NCBI GenBank assembly: GCA_963664595.2
Contig: CAXXOK010000003.1
Location: 62,001-126,000, forward strand
Direction: 5' to 3'
DNA length: 64,000 nt
Source of the DNA: CAXXOK01 sp963664595
Lineage (GTDB): Bacteria; Bacillota; Clostridia; Christensenellales; Aristaeellaceae
The translations under genes were made by a program, and so were the position numbers. Positions 1-7,790 of this stretch are shown here, one piece after another. Every line of letters begins with the position of its first letter. The stretch's first letter is position 1. The notes below the pieces were generated by a model that was not told the origin of the DNA, searched no databases, and saw only the letters and a program-made list of their open reading frames with translations.

Positions 1-101
1 GTGCTGTGGTTGAGCAGTGCCGGACGCTCCTTGAACCGCATCTTGATAACGGCACACTCTCATCGCAGAATTACATGCCATGCTCGGAAGGAGATCACGA
101 C

Positions 102-1172
102 ATGGCACGTAAGAAAATAAAGATTGATCTTGGCGACGGTACGATTCGATGGAGAACCGGCGATTCTCTTCAGGAAATTGTGGATGCCCTGATTCCTGAG
201 CTCAAACGCGTATGGGGCAATCCGGTACCGCCTGCCCAGGCAGGGCACATCTTTCGGCAATACACCGAAGAATGGCTGACCCTTTTCAAGGAGCATAAGC
301 TGAAGGAAACCACGCTGCGTACGTATCGAAATTTACTGTCTAAGCATATCTATCCGTTTTTCGGAAAAATGCCGGTTGAGGAGATCACGACGAACGATAT
401 TCAACGGTTCTATAATCATTGCGGCAGCATGTCACATTCGTCCGTTCGTCAGATGAAAATCATTCTATCGCAGGTGTTTACTTCCGCAATGGAGGACGGT
501 TTTCTTTCGGCAGACCCTACAAAAAGCAAACGGCTTTCCATGCCAACGAAGGTAAACGCCAGATCGGCGCTCAGTGCCAGTCATTACCGCGATATTATTG
601 CCCATCTGCACTGCCTGAACCTGAACGACAGACTGATGCTTGGCTTGCTTTTGTACACAGGGATGCGGCGGGGTGAAATGCTCGGTCTGATGTGGAACGA
701 CATAGACTTCGATCAAAATATCCTCCACATCACCCGTAATGTTACGTTTTGTTCCAATCAACCCGTTGTGGGAACACCGAAAAGCAAAGCGGGCGTTCGT
801 GAAATACCCCTTTGCAGAGTTTTGAAAGAACTGCCGCATGGAAATCAATCCGGCACGTTTGTGATTGGCAACGGCGATATGCCCCTCACCGAAATCACCT
901 TCGACCGCGCATGGCAGCGCATTGGCAGAACCATCGACCTGTACGGCGCAACGCCGCATATCCTGCGGCATACCTATTTGACGGAGCTTACGGCGGCCAA
1001 GGTGGACGTAAAAACCATTCAGGCTATCGCTGGGCATGCCGACATCCGGATGACAATGGATAGATATGTGGACAAGCGCACCGAAAAAATCCAGCAGGCG
1101 GGAGAAACCTTCAATGCCGCAATGGCGGCGTGGGTACCCCTTGACGGAACAGCGGTGGAACATGCGGGGTAG
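102..1172 (+). CDS. Tyrosine recombinase (integrase of an integrative element)
   Basis: A 356-residue phage/ICE-type integrase that would recombine the element's att site with the 3' end of the neighbouring tRNA-Arg. The N-terminal SAM-like core-binding domain covers about residues 50-135 and the catalytic domain 155-335. Catalytic residues visible are Arg189 (TGMRRGE), a Lys in GTPKSKAG, His286 and Arg289 (HILRH), His312 (GHADIR) and the nucleophile Tyr322 (DRYVDK). I chose the ATG at 102 because GGAAGGAG lies just upstream; the frame stays open further left but without a good start. The gene reads toward the tRNA and stops 163 bases before it, as expected for the right end of an element extending left out of the window. 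Family is certain; target site is inferred from position. Confidence 0.93.
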   Translation: MARKKIKIDLGDGTIRWRTGDSLQEIVDALIPELKRVWGNPVPPAQAGHIFRQYTEEWLTLFKEHKLKETTLRTYRNLLSKHIYPFFGKMPVEEITTNDIQRFYNHCGSMSHSSVRQMKIILSQVFTSAMEDGFLSADPTKSKRLSMPTKVNARSALSASHYRDIIAHLHCLNLNDRLMLGLLLYTGMRRGEMLGLMWNDIDFDQNILHITRNVTFCSNQPVVGTPKSKAGVREIPLCRVLKELPHGNQSGTFVIGNGDMPLTEITFDRAWQRIGRTIDLYGATPHILRHTYLTELTAAKVDVKTIQAIAGHADIRMTMDRYVDKRTEKIQQAGETFNAAMAAWVPLDGTAVEHAG

Positions 1173-1297
1173 CCTTGAAACTCTTGAGTCATAAGGCTTT
1201 GATCGCTGTTTTTAACGGCCGTTTGGAACAAAACACGGAACATTTCATCAAAAAACGGGCTTTTCTGCGCAAAAAAGGTCAGGCCCGTACAATAGCG

Positions 1298-1330
1298 AAA
1301 ACCCTCAAACCGTTATGGTTCAAGGGTTTT
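1298..1330. terminator. Bidirectional hairpin between integrase and tRNA-Arg
   Basis: An imperfect inverted repeat (AAAACCCTCAAACC, loop GTTAT, GGTTCAAGGGTTTT) with A-run on the left and T-run on the right. It can end transcription of the integrase on the plus strand and of tRNA-Arg on the minus strand. Confidence 0.6.
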
Positions 1331-1334
1331 CGTT

Positions 1335-1411
1335 TGGTGAGCCCGGCGGGATTCGAACCCACGACCTTTTGATTCGTAGTCAAACACTCTATCCAGCTGA
1401 GCTACGAGCCC
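1335..1411 (-). tRNA. tRNA-Arg (anticodon ACG)
   Basis: A 77-base cloverleaf on the minus strand including an encoded CCA. The acceptor stem begins GGGCTCG, the D arm contains GCTCAGCTGGATAGAG, the anticodon stem TTTGA/TCAAA encloses CTACGAA with anticodon ACG, and the T arm has GGGTTCGAATCCC. The 3' end at 1335 faces the integrase gene, so this tRNA is the probable attachment site of the element at the left edge. Confidence 0.95.
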
Positions 1412-1600
1412 ACATGCCGATTGACGTTCGTCAAAACAGCTTTCTTATTATAGCAGGAGAAGGAAAGAAATGCAACAGGATGGCGGCGGATTTCTGCAAA
1501 ATGTCAGAAAATTTCTTTTGGACGATTTCCGCCCTGCCGGTGAAACGGCTGGGAAGCCCGGTGAGATGGGCGCTCGCAGCCTTTTGCTCCGCGGCGCCAG

Positions 1601-1780
1601 GCAAACGCTGAATAAATCCCCTGCACGTTGGCGCGCTATCCTTCCGCCAGATTGCGTTTGCAAAAGCCTTGACGCAGCGCTGCTACTACGGCGGCTTTCG
1701 CAAACGAAATTTGACGAAAATCTAACGTGCCATTGCACCAACGCGCCATCAAACAAGCGCTTTACTCATCGTTTACCTTA
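1601..1780. repeat. Palindromic MITE-like repeat, copy 1 (with internal insert)
   Basis: The left end GCTGAATAAATCCCCTGCACG and the right part (AATCTAACGTGCCATTGCAC through CGTTTACCT) match the compact copy at 39372-39452. Here the two halves are separated by roughly 90 extra bases. The ends are inverted repeats of each other. No open frame in it resembles a transposase, so it is a non-autonomous element or structured repeat. The remainder of the gene-free stretch 1412-1974 holds only the promoter at 1891-1919. Confidence 0.65.
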
Positions 1781-1890
1781 GACGGCTTATGGTATCAAGC
1801 GCGAGATTCGGTTGGACCGCGAGCGAACAAACATCGGAAAGCATCAGGTAATGGAAACGATATTTGCTGTACTGTTGTAGTATCGTCGTA

Positions 1891-1919
1891 TTGTAAAAGA
1901 AAAGCGCTGTCTATATAAT
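1891..1919 (+). promoter_or_regulatory. Promoter of the fucosidase gene
   Basis: TTGTAA (1891-1896) and TATAAT (1914-1919) with a 17-base spacer, 55 bases before the ATG at 1975, which has AGGAGG at a normal distance. Confidence 0.6.
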
Positions 1920-1974
1920 AGGAACTAAATGATAGAAACCAACAGCAAGATCCAATCATCACAGGAGGACGCAT

Positions 1975-3444
1975 ATGAACCATCAGGCGTATCTGGAGCA
2001 GATTGATGAGGTCATCCGGCGCGGCAGCTATAAGGACGACTGGGATTCCCTGGCCGGGCGTGACATGCCGGAGTGGATGTACGGCGGCAAATTCGGGATA
2101 TTCATTCACTGGGGCGTGTACTCGGTGCCGGCGTTTGCCAATGAGTGGTATCCGCGCAATATGTACCGGCAGGGCACTCCGGAGTATCAGCACCATATAG
2201 AGACCTCGGGGCGGCATACCCAATTCGGATATAAGGATTTTATCCCGTTGTTTACCGCACCGGCGTTTGACGCGGCGGCATGGGCCGATCTGTTCAAAAG
2301 AGCGGGCGCTAAATATGTGGTGCCCGTGGCGGAACACCACGATGGCTTCCAGATGTATAAAAGCGAGCTTTCCCATTGGAACGCGTTTGAGATGGGCCCC
2401 AAGCGCGACGTGGTGGGGGAGCTGCGGGAAGCGTTTGACCGGGCGGGGCTGATCACCGGCGTGTCGTCCCACCGGGTGGAACACTGGTTTTTCATGGGGC
2501 ATGGCAAGGAATTTCCCAGCGACATTCAGGAACCCCTCAAACGCGGAGACTTCTATTGGCCCGCCATGCCGGAAGGCGACCATCACGATGTGCTCAGCAA
2601 GCCGACGCCGACCCGCGAGTTTTTAGAGGACTGGCTGGTGCGCTGCTGCGAGCTTGTGGACCGGTTTAAGCCCAAGGAATTCTATTTCGACTGGTGGATT
2701 CAGCACGGCGCCGTGAAACCCTACCTGAAGAAATTCGCCGCTTACTACTATAACCGTGCCCAGGAATGGGGCGAAGAGGTAACCATCTGTTACAAACACG
2801 ACGCGTTTCCCTTTGGCACCGCAACGGTTGATATCGAGCGGGGCAAGTTCGCGCAGGCCCAGCCCTTCCGTTGGCAGACCGATACGGCGATCGCCCGCAA
2901 CTCGTGGTGCTATACGGAGAACAACACGTTCAAATCTCCGGAAAGCCTGGTGCGGGATCTGGTGGATATCGTTTCAAAGAACGGCGTGTTGCTGCTCAAC
3001 GTCGGCCCAAAGGCTGATGGCACGATCTCACAGGAGGACCGGGCGGTGCTGGAGGGTATCGGTGCATGGCTTGCAGTAAACGGCGAGGCAATCTATCATA
3101 CCACGGTGTGGCGCAAAACATCCGAAGGCCCGACTCAAACGCCGGAGGGGCAGTTTACGGATGGGGAAGATACGCCCTTTACAGTCGAGGACATCCGTTT
3201 CACCGCGCGCGGCTCGCACCTGTACGCCACATTTATGCGCTGGTCTGAAGACGGCAAGGGGCTGATCCGCTCGCTGGCCGTGCAGGACGCCACCTCCCTG
3301 CCTGTGTTTGACGGCATTGTGCAGGATGTGGATATCCTGGGACACGGCAAACCGGATTGGACGCGGGATGAAGCCGGGCTGCATGTAAATCTGCCCGGTA
3401 TCCATACGGAAATGCCGATTGTGGTGCGGGTTACCCTGGCATAA
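1975..3444 (+). CDS. Alpha-L-fucosidase, GH29
   Basis: A 489-residue glycoside hydrolase family 29 enzyme releasing L-fucose from glycan ends by a retaining mechanism. The catalytic barrel covers about residues 30-360: GIFIHWGVYSVPAFANEWYP (41-60) is the family signature, EHHDGF is at 120-125, and Asp239 in FYFDWW is the likely nucleophile. The C-terminal 120 residues form the usual small beta domain. There is no signal peptide, so the enzyme is cytoplasmic and must work on imported oligosaccharides. AGGAGG precedes the ATG. A small cupin follows after 90 bases. The product would feed the fucU-fucI-kinase operon at 59.2-63.4 kb. Family is clear; the exact linkage preference cannot be read. 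Confidence 0.93.
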   Translation: MNHQAYLEQIDEVIRRGSYKDDWDSLAGRDMPEWMYGGKFGIFIHWGVYSVPAFANEWYPRNMYRQGTPEYQHHIETSGRHTQFGYKDFIPLFTAPAFDAAAWADLFKRAGAKYVVPVAEHHDGFQMYKSELSHWNAFEMGPKRDVVGELREAFDRAGLITGVSSHRVEHWFFMGHGKEFPSDIQEPLKRGDFYWPAMPEGDHHDVLSKPTPTREFLEDWLVRCCELVDRFKPKEFYFDWWIQHGAVKPYLKKFAAYYYNRAQEWGEEVTICYKHDAFPFGTATVDIERGKFAQAQPFRWQTDTAIARNSWCYTENNTFKSPESLVRDLVDIVSKNGVLLLNVGPKADGTISQEDRAVLEGIGAWLAVNGEAIYHTTVWRKTSEGPTQTPEGQFTDGEDTPFTVEDIRFTARGSHLYATFMRWSEDGKGLIRSLAVQDATSLPVFDGIVQDVDILGHGKPDWTRDEAGLHVNLPGIHTEMPIVVRVTLA

Positions 3445-3534
3445 AAGCAAGCAGGATTCCAGTTCGCACTGGTGTTATGGAAAATTCGCAGAATACCCGG
3501 ATCATCAACCGGATTATCAATAGGGGGAAACGCA

Positions 3535-3894
3535 GTGCAGAAGATCAGCTTACAGGATAAATTCAGCCGGTTCAGCGAATACTGGAGCCCCAAGATCATC
3601 GGGGAGATTAACGATTCCCATGTGAAAATCGCCAAGCTGAAAGGGGAATTCCTCTGGCATACCCATCGGGATGAGGATGAAATGTTCTATGTGTTCAAGG
3701 GCGAGCTGACCATCCGCCTGCGGGATGGGGATGTGGTGCTGCGCGACGGCGAATGCCTGATCATCCCCAAAGGGGTAGAGCACATGCCCGTAGCCCCGCA
3801 AGAGGTTCAGGTGATGATGATCGAGCCCAGGGAAACGCGCAACACCGGAGATGTGGTCAACGAGCGGACGGTGGAAGAACCGGAAAGACTCTGA
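3535..3894 (+). CDS. Cupin-domain protein
   Basis: A single-domain cupin of 119 residues. The metal-site motif 1 is visible as WHTHRDEDEMFYVFKGE and motif 2 as PKGVEHMP, giving three His and one Glu ligands. I place the start at the GTG at 3535, preceded by AGGGGGAAA; an upstream in-frame codon at 3472 would add an uncharged tail with no ribosome site. It lies 90 bases after the fucosidase and may be in the same transcript. Small cupins of this type may bind or isomerise a sugar, or be metal-dependent oxygenases; the substrate is unknown. Confidence 0.8.
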   Translation: MQKISLQDKFSRFSEYWSPKIIGEINDSHVKIAKLKGEFLWHTHRDEDEMFYVFKGELTIRLRDGDVVLRDGECLIIPKGVEHMPVAPQEVQVMMIEPRETRNTGDVVNERTVEEPERL

Positions 3895-3987
3895 TTATTT
3901 AACACGGGTTTGCCGCCGCACGGGATTTTTCAGGGGATAAAAGCCGGATTTGAAACCCTGGGAAACGCCCGGAAAGCAAAGAAGCAC

Positions 3988-4106
3988 TTGACGTACGGCA
4001 GTTTATGTGATACCTTATTCCGGCAAGCCGCTCAAGCGGGGTTTTAAAGTGCGCCTAAATGCGCCACCTAGCGTTTGGCGAGTTCTATAAGTTGGAGGTG
4101 CATGCC
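3988..4106 (+). promoter_or_regulatory. rplU promoter and L21-type leader
   Basis: TTGACG (3988-3993) and TACCTT (4011-4016) are 17 bases apart. The roughly 85-base leader that follows contains a CCGCT/AGCGG hairpin and a GCGCC...GGCG pairing shortly before the ribosome site GGAGG at 4094. Firmicute rplU operons carry an autoregulatory L21 leader at this position; I recognise this by location and GC-rich pairing, not by a base-by-base match to the Rfam model. Confidence 0.5.
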
Positions 4107-4415
4107 ATGTATGCTGTGATTGAAACAGGTGGCAAGCAATACCGCGTATCCGAGGGAGACATTATCTACGTAGAAAAGCTCGAAAACGAACCCGATACCA
4201 CCGTGAATTTTGACGTGCTGATGATCGGCGAGGGAAAACTTCTGAAAGTCGGCAAGCCGTTTGTGAAGGACGCAACGGTGGAAGGCAAGATTCTGGGCCA
4301 GGTAAAGGGCGAGAAGATCATCATTTACAAGTACAAGGCCAAGAAAAACTACCACCGCCGGGCCGGCCATCGTCAGAACTACACCAAAGTGGAGATTACC
4401 GGTATCAGCAAATGA
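4107..4415 (+). CDS. rplU: 50S ribosomal protein L21
   Basis: 102 residues, the normal length for bL21. It opens MYAVIETGGKQYRVSEGD, a near-universal start for the family, and ends in the basic YKAKKNYHRRAGHRQ segment that contacts 23S rRNA. I take the second ATG (4107), with GGAGG 8 bases upstream. Its stop codon overlaps the prp start as ATGA, so prp is translationally coupled. Confidence 0.97.
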   Translation: MYAVIETGGKQYRVSEGDIIYVEKLENEPDTTVNFDVLMIGEGKLLKVGKPFVKDATVEGKILGQVKGEKIIIYKYKAKKNYHRRAGHRQNYTKVEITGISK

Positions 4416-4750
4416 CACGCATCGTGATCAGGCGTGAAGGGGATCGTATCACTTCGCTGATGGCACAGGGGCATGCGGGCAGCGCGGCCGCGGGGGACAA
4501 CATCGTCTGCGCGGCGGTATCCAGCCTGATGTACACGGCCATCAACGCGCTGGAAAGCGTGGCGGGCGTACTGCCGAAGATCGGCAAGGACGACCGCAAG
4601 GCGCTCCTCAGCATTACGCTGCCGGACACCTGCGAAAGCTACGACGCCCAAATCATCCTGCGTACGATCATACAGGGGTTAACGGATATCTCCCAGGAAT
4701 ATCCGAAGATGGTCAGGATTACCACAGAAGACGGGAGGACAACGGTATGA
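4412..4750 (+). CDS. prp: Ribosomal-processing cysteine protease Prp
   Basis: A 112-residue protease of the YsxB/Prp family, which removes the N-terminal extension of L27 in Firmicutes. The catalytic pair is His21 (QGHAG) and Cys33 (DNIVCAAVS). The gene overlaps rplU by four bases and rpmA by four bases. Its substrate is encoded next door and carries the expected cleavage motif, so the assignment is firm. Confidence 0.95.
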   Translation: MTRIVIRREGDRITSLMAQGHAGSAAAGDNIVCAAVSSLMYTAINALESVAGVLPKIGKDDRKALLSITLPDTCESYDAQIILRTIIQGLTDISQEYPKMVRITTEDGRTTV

Positions 4751-5037
4751 TGAAGCTTCAATTGCAATTTTTTGCACATAAAAAAGGAATGGGTTCCACC
4801 AAAAACGGCCGCGATTCCGAGAGCAAACGCCTCGGCCCCAAGCGTGCCGACGGGCAGTTTTCCCTCGCGGGCAATATTCTGGTGCGCCAGCGCGGCACCC
4901 ACATCCATCCGGGCCTGAATGTAGGCAAGGGCAAGGATGACACGCTCTTTGCGCTGAAAGACGGCATTGTGCGCTTTGAGCGCAAGGGCCGCGACAAGAA
5001 ACAGGTCAGCGTATATCCGGTGGAAAGCGCACAGTAA
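4747..5037 (+). CDS. rpmA: 50S ribosomal protein L27 with Prp-cleaved extension
   Basis: 96 residues. The first nine (MMKLQLQFF) are the extension seen in Firmicutes; cleavage after Phe-Phe would expose AHKKGMGSTKNGRD, the mature end that reaches the peptidyl transferase centre. Two adjacent ATGs (4747, 4750) are possible; GGGAGG at 4733 fits either. It is the last gene before a strong terminator. Confidence 0.96.
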   Translation: MMKLQLQFFAHKKGMGSTKNGRDSESKRLGPKRADGQFSLAGNILVRQRGTHIHPGLNVGKGKDDTLFALKDGIVRFERKGRDKKQVSVYPVESAQ

Positions 5038-5054
5038 ACGAAAAGTACGTTTAC

Positions 5055-5082
5055 AAGCTCCTCGTCAGAGGAGCTTTTTTGT
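5055..5082 (+). terminator. Rho-independent terminator of rplU-prp-rpmA
   Basis: AAGCTCCTC-GTCA-GAGGAGCTT followed by a run of six T. Confidence 0.9.
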
Positions 5083-5112
5083 TTGTAGGATACAAACAAA
5101 ATTATGTATATG

Positions 5113-5141
5113 TTGACAATTATAATAAACAATAATATAAT
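5113..5141 (+). promoter_or_regulatory. Consensus promoter of the DUF2087 regulator
   Basis: TTGACA (5113-5118) and TATAAT (5136-5141), both perfect, spacer 17. The surroundings are AT-rich. A gene with a perfect promoter is often held down by a repressor or is strongly expressed. Confidence 0.8.
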
Positions 5142-5174
5142 AAGTTTATAATTAATGTGAAAGGGCGTTGAAGC

Positions 5175-5918
5175 ATGGATTACGGTATGCTATCGGTAGA
5201 GGAGATCCGACGGGGGTACCGGTTTGACGCGGAAACAAACGCCTATGTCTGCCTGGTCTGCGGGGGGCGTTTTGCCGAGGGGCAGGTATATCCCCTGGAG
5301 GGCAGCTTTTATCTGGCGGAGCCCGCGGCGGCCAGACACGTTGTGTGTGAACACGGCGGCAGCGCCGCGCGCCTGATTGACGCCGACACAAAATACAACA
5401 CACTGACGGAAATCCAGAAGGAGCTGCTGCGGATGATTGCGGCCGGCATACCCGACAGGGAAATTGCCAAAAGCCTCGGCATTACCGAGGCAACCGTGCG
5501 GCGGCAGCGATTCAATTTCCGGGAAAAGGCTAAACAGGCAAAGTATTATCTGGCAATGTATGGGCAGGTGTTTGAAGCGATGGATAACGAGGAGCTGATA
5601 CCGGTGCACAACCAGGCATCCATGATGGACGACCGCTATGTGATTACCGAGCAGGAGCGGGAGAAGATGCTCAAGGGATTATTCACCAACAGGAACCCGC
5701 TCCGGTTAAAGGTGTTCCCGGCAAAGGAAAAGAAAAAGGTGGTCGTTCTTGCCGAAATCGCCGGGCAGTTTGAGCTTGGCAAGCACTACACCGAGCGGGA
5801 GGTCAACGATATCCTCCAGCCCATATACGCCGATTATGCTACCATCCGCCGCTACCTCGTCAGCTGCGGTCTGATGGACCGCACGCCCAGCGGATCGGAA
5901 TACTGGCTGACGGAGTAG
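5175..5918 (+). CDS. DUF2087-domain transcriptional regulator
   Basis: 247 residues in three parts. Residues 1-65 hold CLVCGG and a further Cys/His pair (VVCEHGG), likely a small metal-binding fold. Residues 75-120 form a LuxR/sigma-like helix-turn-helix (LLRMIAAGIPDREIAKSLGI). Residues 160-245 are the DUF2087 domain, recognisable from LKVFPAKEKKKVVVLAEIA and the ending YLVSCGLMDRTPSGSEYW. It stands alone behind a perfect promoter. The role is inferred to be DNA-binding regulation; target genes are unknown. Confidence 0.8.
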   Translation: MDYGMLSVEEIRRGYRFDAETNAYVCLVCGGRFAEGQVYPLEGSFYLAEPAAARHVVCEHGGSAARLIDADTKYNTLTEIQKELLRMIAAGIPDREIAKSLGITEATVRRQRFNFREKAKQAKYYLAMYGQVFEAMDNEELIPVHNQASMMDDRYVITEQEREKMLKGLFTNRNPLRLKVFPAKEKKKVVVLAEIAGQFELGKHYTEREVNDILQPIYADYATIRRYLVSCGLMDRTPSGSEYWLTE

Positions 5919-6159
5919 GGGAGACGCTGCCATACCTGATACTCATCGCAGATGGCAATGCAGTCAGAACCCTTCGTGTTTTCGTCGTACCCTTTTGGCG
6001 ATCCTCGCTGCCGTTCCACGATGACTGTGGTTTGTCTTTGCGGCTATGACAAAAAACTCAGTTTCTTACCTGCATTGATATCTGAGATTAGGATATGAAG
6101 CAAGGACATGGTCGGATACACAAAAGGGCTGCCGCGGCAGTAAAACCGCGGCAGCTCAG

Positions 6160-6340
6160 CCTGTCAAAGAACCTCTTTGGGTCGTTATCGCCGCTCGCTT
6201 CATAGTGCCTTCGGCACTGTTCGCTCACTTTACCCTTTGTTGTAACGCAAACCTTTGGGGTTCCACCCCAAACCCCGGCAAGGGTTTCACCCCTGCACCC
6301 TGACCAGGACTTTCAGCCCTGGACCCTTCTTTTTTGACAG
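6160..6340 (+). repeat. 180-base structured repeat, copy A
   Basis: This segment matches 32044-32220 over its whole length, in the same orientation. Its ends are inverted (CTGTCAAAGAA ... TTCTTTTTTGACAG). It contains hairpins AGTGCC-TTC-GGCACT (6204-6218) and GGGGTTCCACCCC. It is flanked by two GC-rich hairpins (about 6125-6155 and 6345-6376) that are inverted copies of each other and probably act as terminators for the convergent genes on either side. The gene-free stretch 5919-6392 holds nothing else I can name. Confidence 0.75.
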
Positions 6341-6392
6341 CTTGGGCTGCCGTGGTTTTACTGCCGCGGCAGCCCTGCGTTTTTTGCTATCC

Positions 6393-7565
6393 TTATTTAA
6401 ACACCTGATAAATTCCGCATTTCAGGTACTGCGTCTCCGGCGATGCCGGCAGGATGGGATGATCCCGTCCCTGCGTGCGGAACTCCACTTGCCTGAGCTG
6501 CACTCGAGAGTCCTTGGCCGCATCCAGTATCATCTGCTGAAACAGCGGCGGCGTCACATGTTGGCTGCACGAGCAGGTGACCAGATACCCCCCGTCCCCG
6601 ACCAGCTTCATGCCGCGCAGGTTAATCTCCTTATAGCCCCGCAGCGCACCCTGCACGGCGGAGCGCGTTTTGGTGAAGGCAGGCGGATCCAGCACCACCA
6701 GATCGTACCGCTCGTGCCGATCCTGCGCGCAGCGCAGGTAATCGAAGGCGTTGGCGCACTCAAAGCGAACGCTGGTTTCCATGCCGTTGAGCCGTGCGTT
6801 TTCCGCGGCGCAGTCGCAGGCGTACTGGCTCACGTCCACGCCGGTCACGTCGCTTGCGCCATAACGGGCGGCGTGCAGGGCGAAAGCCCCCGTGTGGGTA
6901 AAGCAGTCCAGCACGCGCGCATCCTTAACGAAGGGCGCGATGGCGGCGCGGTTTTCTTTCTGGTCCAGAAAATAGCCTGTTTTCTGCCCTTGTTTCACGT
7001 CCACCAGAAAGCGCACACCGTTTTCCCAAAGCTCCACCCTGTCCGGCACGGCACCGTACAGCAGGCCGGTTTGTTGGGGAAGGCCCTCCAGCTCCCGCAC
7101 CGGCACGTCGTTGCGCTCGTAGATGCCCGCGGGGTGAAGCGCCTCCACAAGCGCGTCCACGATATCTTTTTTAAAGCGTTCCATGCCCAGGCAGAGCACC
7201 TGCAGCACGATCACGTCCCCGAATGCGTCGGCGACCACGGCGGGCAGCCCGTCGCTCTCCGCGAAGATCAGCCGGCAGCTGGCAAGGTCGGCGAACGCAC
7301 GGCGGTAATCCAGTGCCCGCTTCACACGATTGAAGATCCACGCGCGGTCGATGGGTTCCTCCCGGCGGCTTACAATGCGCAGCGCGATCTGGGAGCGCGG
7401 GTTGTATACGGCCATGGCCAGAAACTGCCCCCGAGAACTCTCCACACGCACGACGTTCCCCGCGGCGTCTTCTCCGGCCACCCGCGCAATGTCGCTTGCG
7501 AACACCCACGGGTGCCCGCCGAAAACCCGCTGTTCCTTACCCCGAACCAATATTACCGTCGCCAT
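6393..7565 (-). CDS. Class I rRNA (cytosine-5) methyltransferase, RlmI family
   Basis: 390 residues. An N-terminal PUA RNA-binding domain (about 1-75) starts with VRGKEQRVFGGHPWVF. The Rossmann methyltransferase domain carries the SAM loop VLDCFTHTGAFALHAA (218-233), DPPAF (293-297) and TCSCSQH (about 330-336) with the likely catalytic cysteines. This order matches RlmI/YwbD enzymes, which methylate a 23S rRNA cytosine; the precise target here is inferred. I use the ATG at 7565, which has GGAGGT six bases ahead. It is a single-gene unit ending next to repeat copy A. Confidence 0.88.
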   Translation of the reverse strand: MATVILVRGKEQRVFGGHPWVFASDIARVAGEDAAGNVVRVESSRGQFLAMAVYNPRSQIALRIVSRREEPIDRAWIFNRVKRALDYRRAFADLASCRLIFAESDGLPAVVADAFGDVIVLQVLCLGMERFKKDIVDALVEALHPAGIYERNDVPVRELEGLPQQTGLLYGAVPDRVELWENGVRFLVDVKQGQKTGYFLDQKENRAAIAPFVKDARVLDCFTHTGAFALHAARYGASDVTGVDVSQYACDCAAENARLNGMETSVRFECANAFDYLRCAQDRHERYDLVVLDPPAFTKTRSAVQGALRGYKEINLRGMKLVGDGGYLVTCSCSQHVTPPLFQQMILDAAKDSRVQLRQVEFRTQGRDHPILPASPETQYLKCGIYQVFK

Positions 7566-7703
7566 TGGGCACCTCCGCACTATAGTGAAACCATTATAAC
7601 ATACCGGCGGCCGGAATACGTGGTAAAAGAAATACGAAACTGCCTGCCGGACCGGTCCGGTTTCGTTCCGTCTCGCTTCTATTCCCTGTTTTTGATTGCT
7701 TTA

Positions 7704-7747
7704 TCTTGATAAAAGGGGCTGTCGCAGCCAAAATGCTGCAGCAACCC
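7704..7747. terminator. Hairpin downstream of the KamA-type gene
   Basis: AAAGGGGCTGTCGCAGC, short loop, GCTGCAGCAACCCCTTT: a long inverted repeat with A and T runs on both sides, able to stop minus-strand transcription from the radical SAM gene. Confidence 0.75.
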
Positions 7748-7790
7748 CTTTAAAATCCTGTAATGATAGTTGGATAGGATTCATAATCAG

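Noticed and set aside
6255..7709. 484-codon open frame on the plus strand opposite the methyltransferase gene
   Set aside because: It is antisense to a gene with complete PUA and methyltransferase motifs, has no recognisable domain, and begins inside the repeat. A GC-rich shadow frame.
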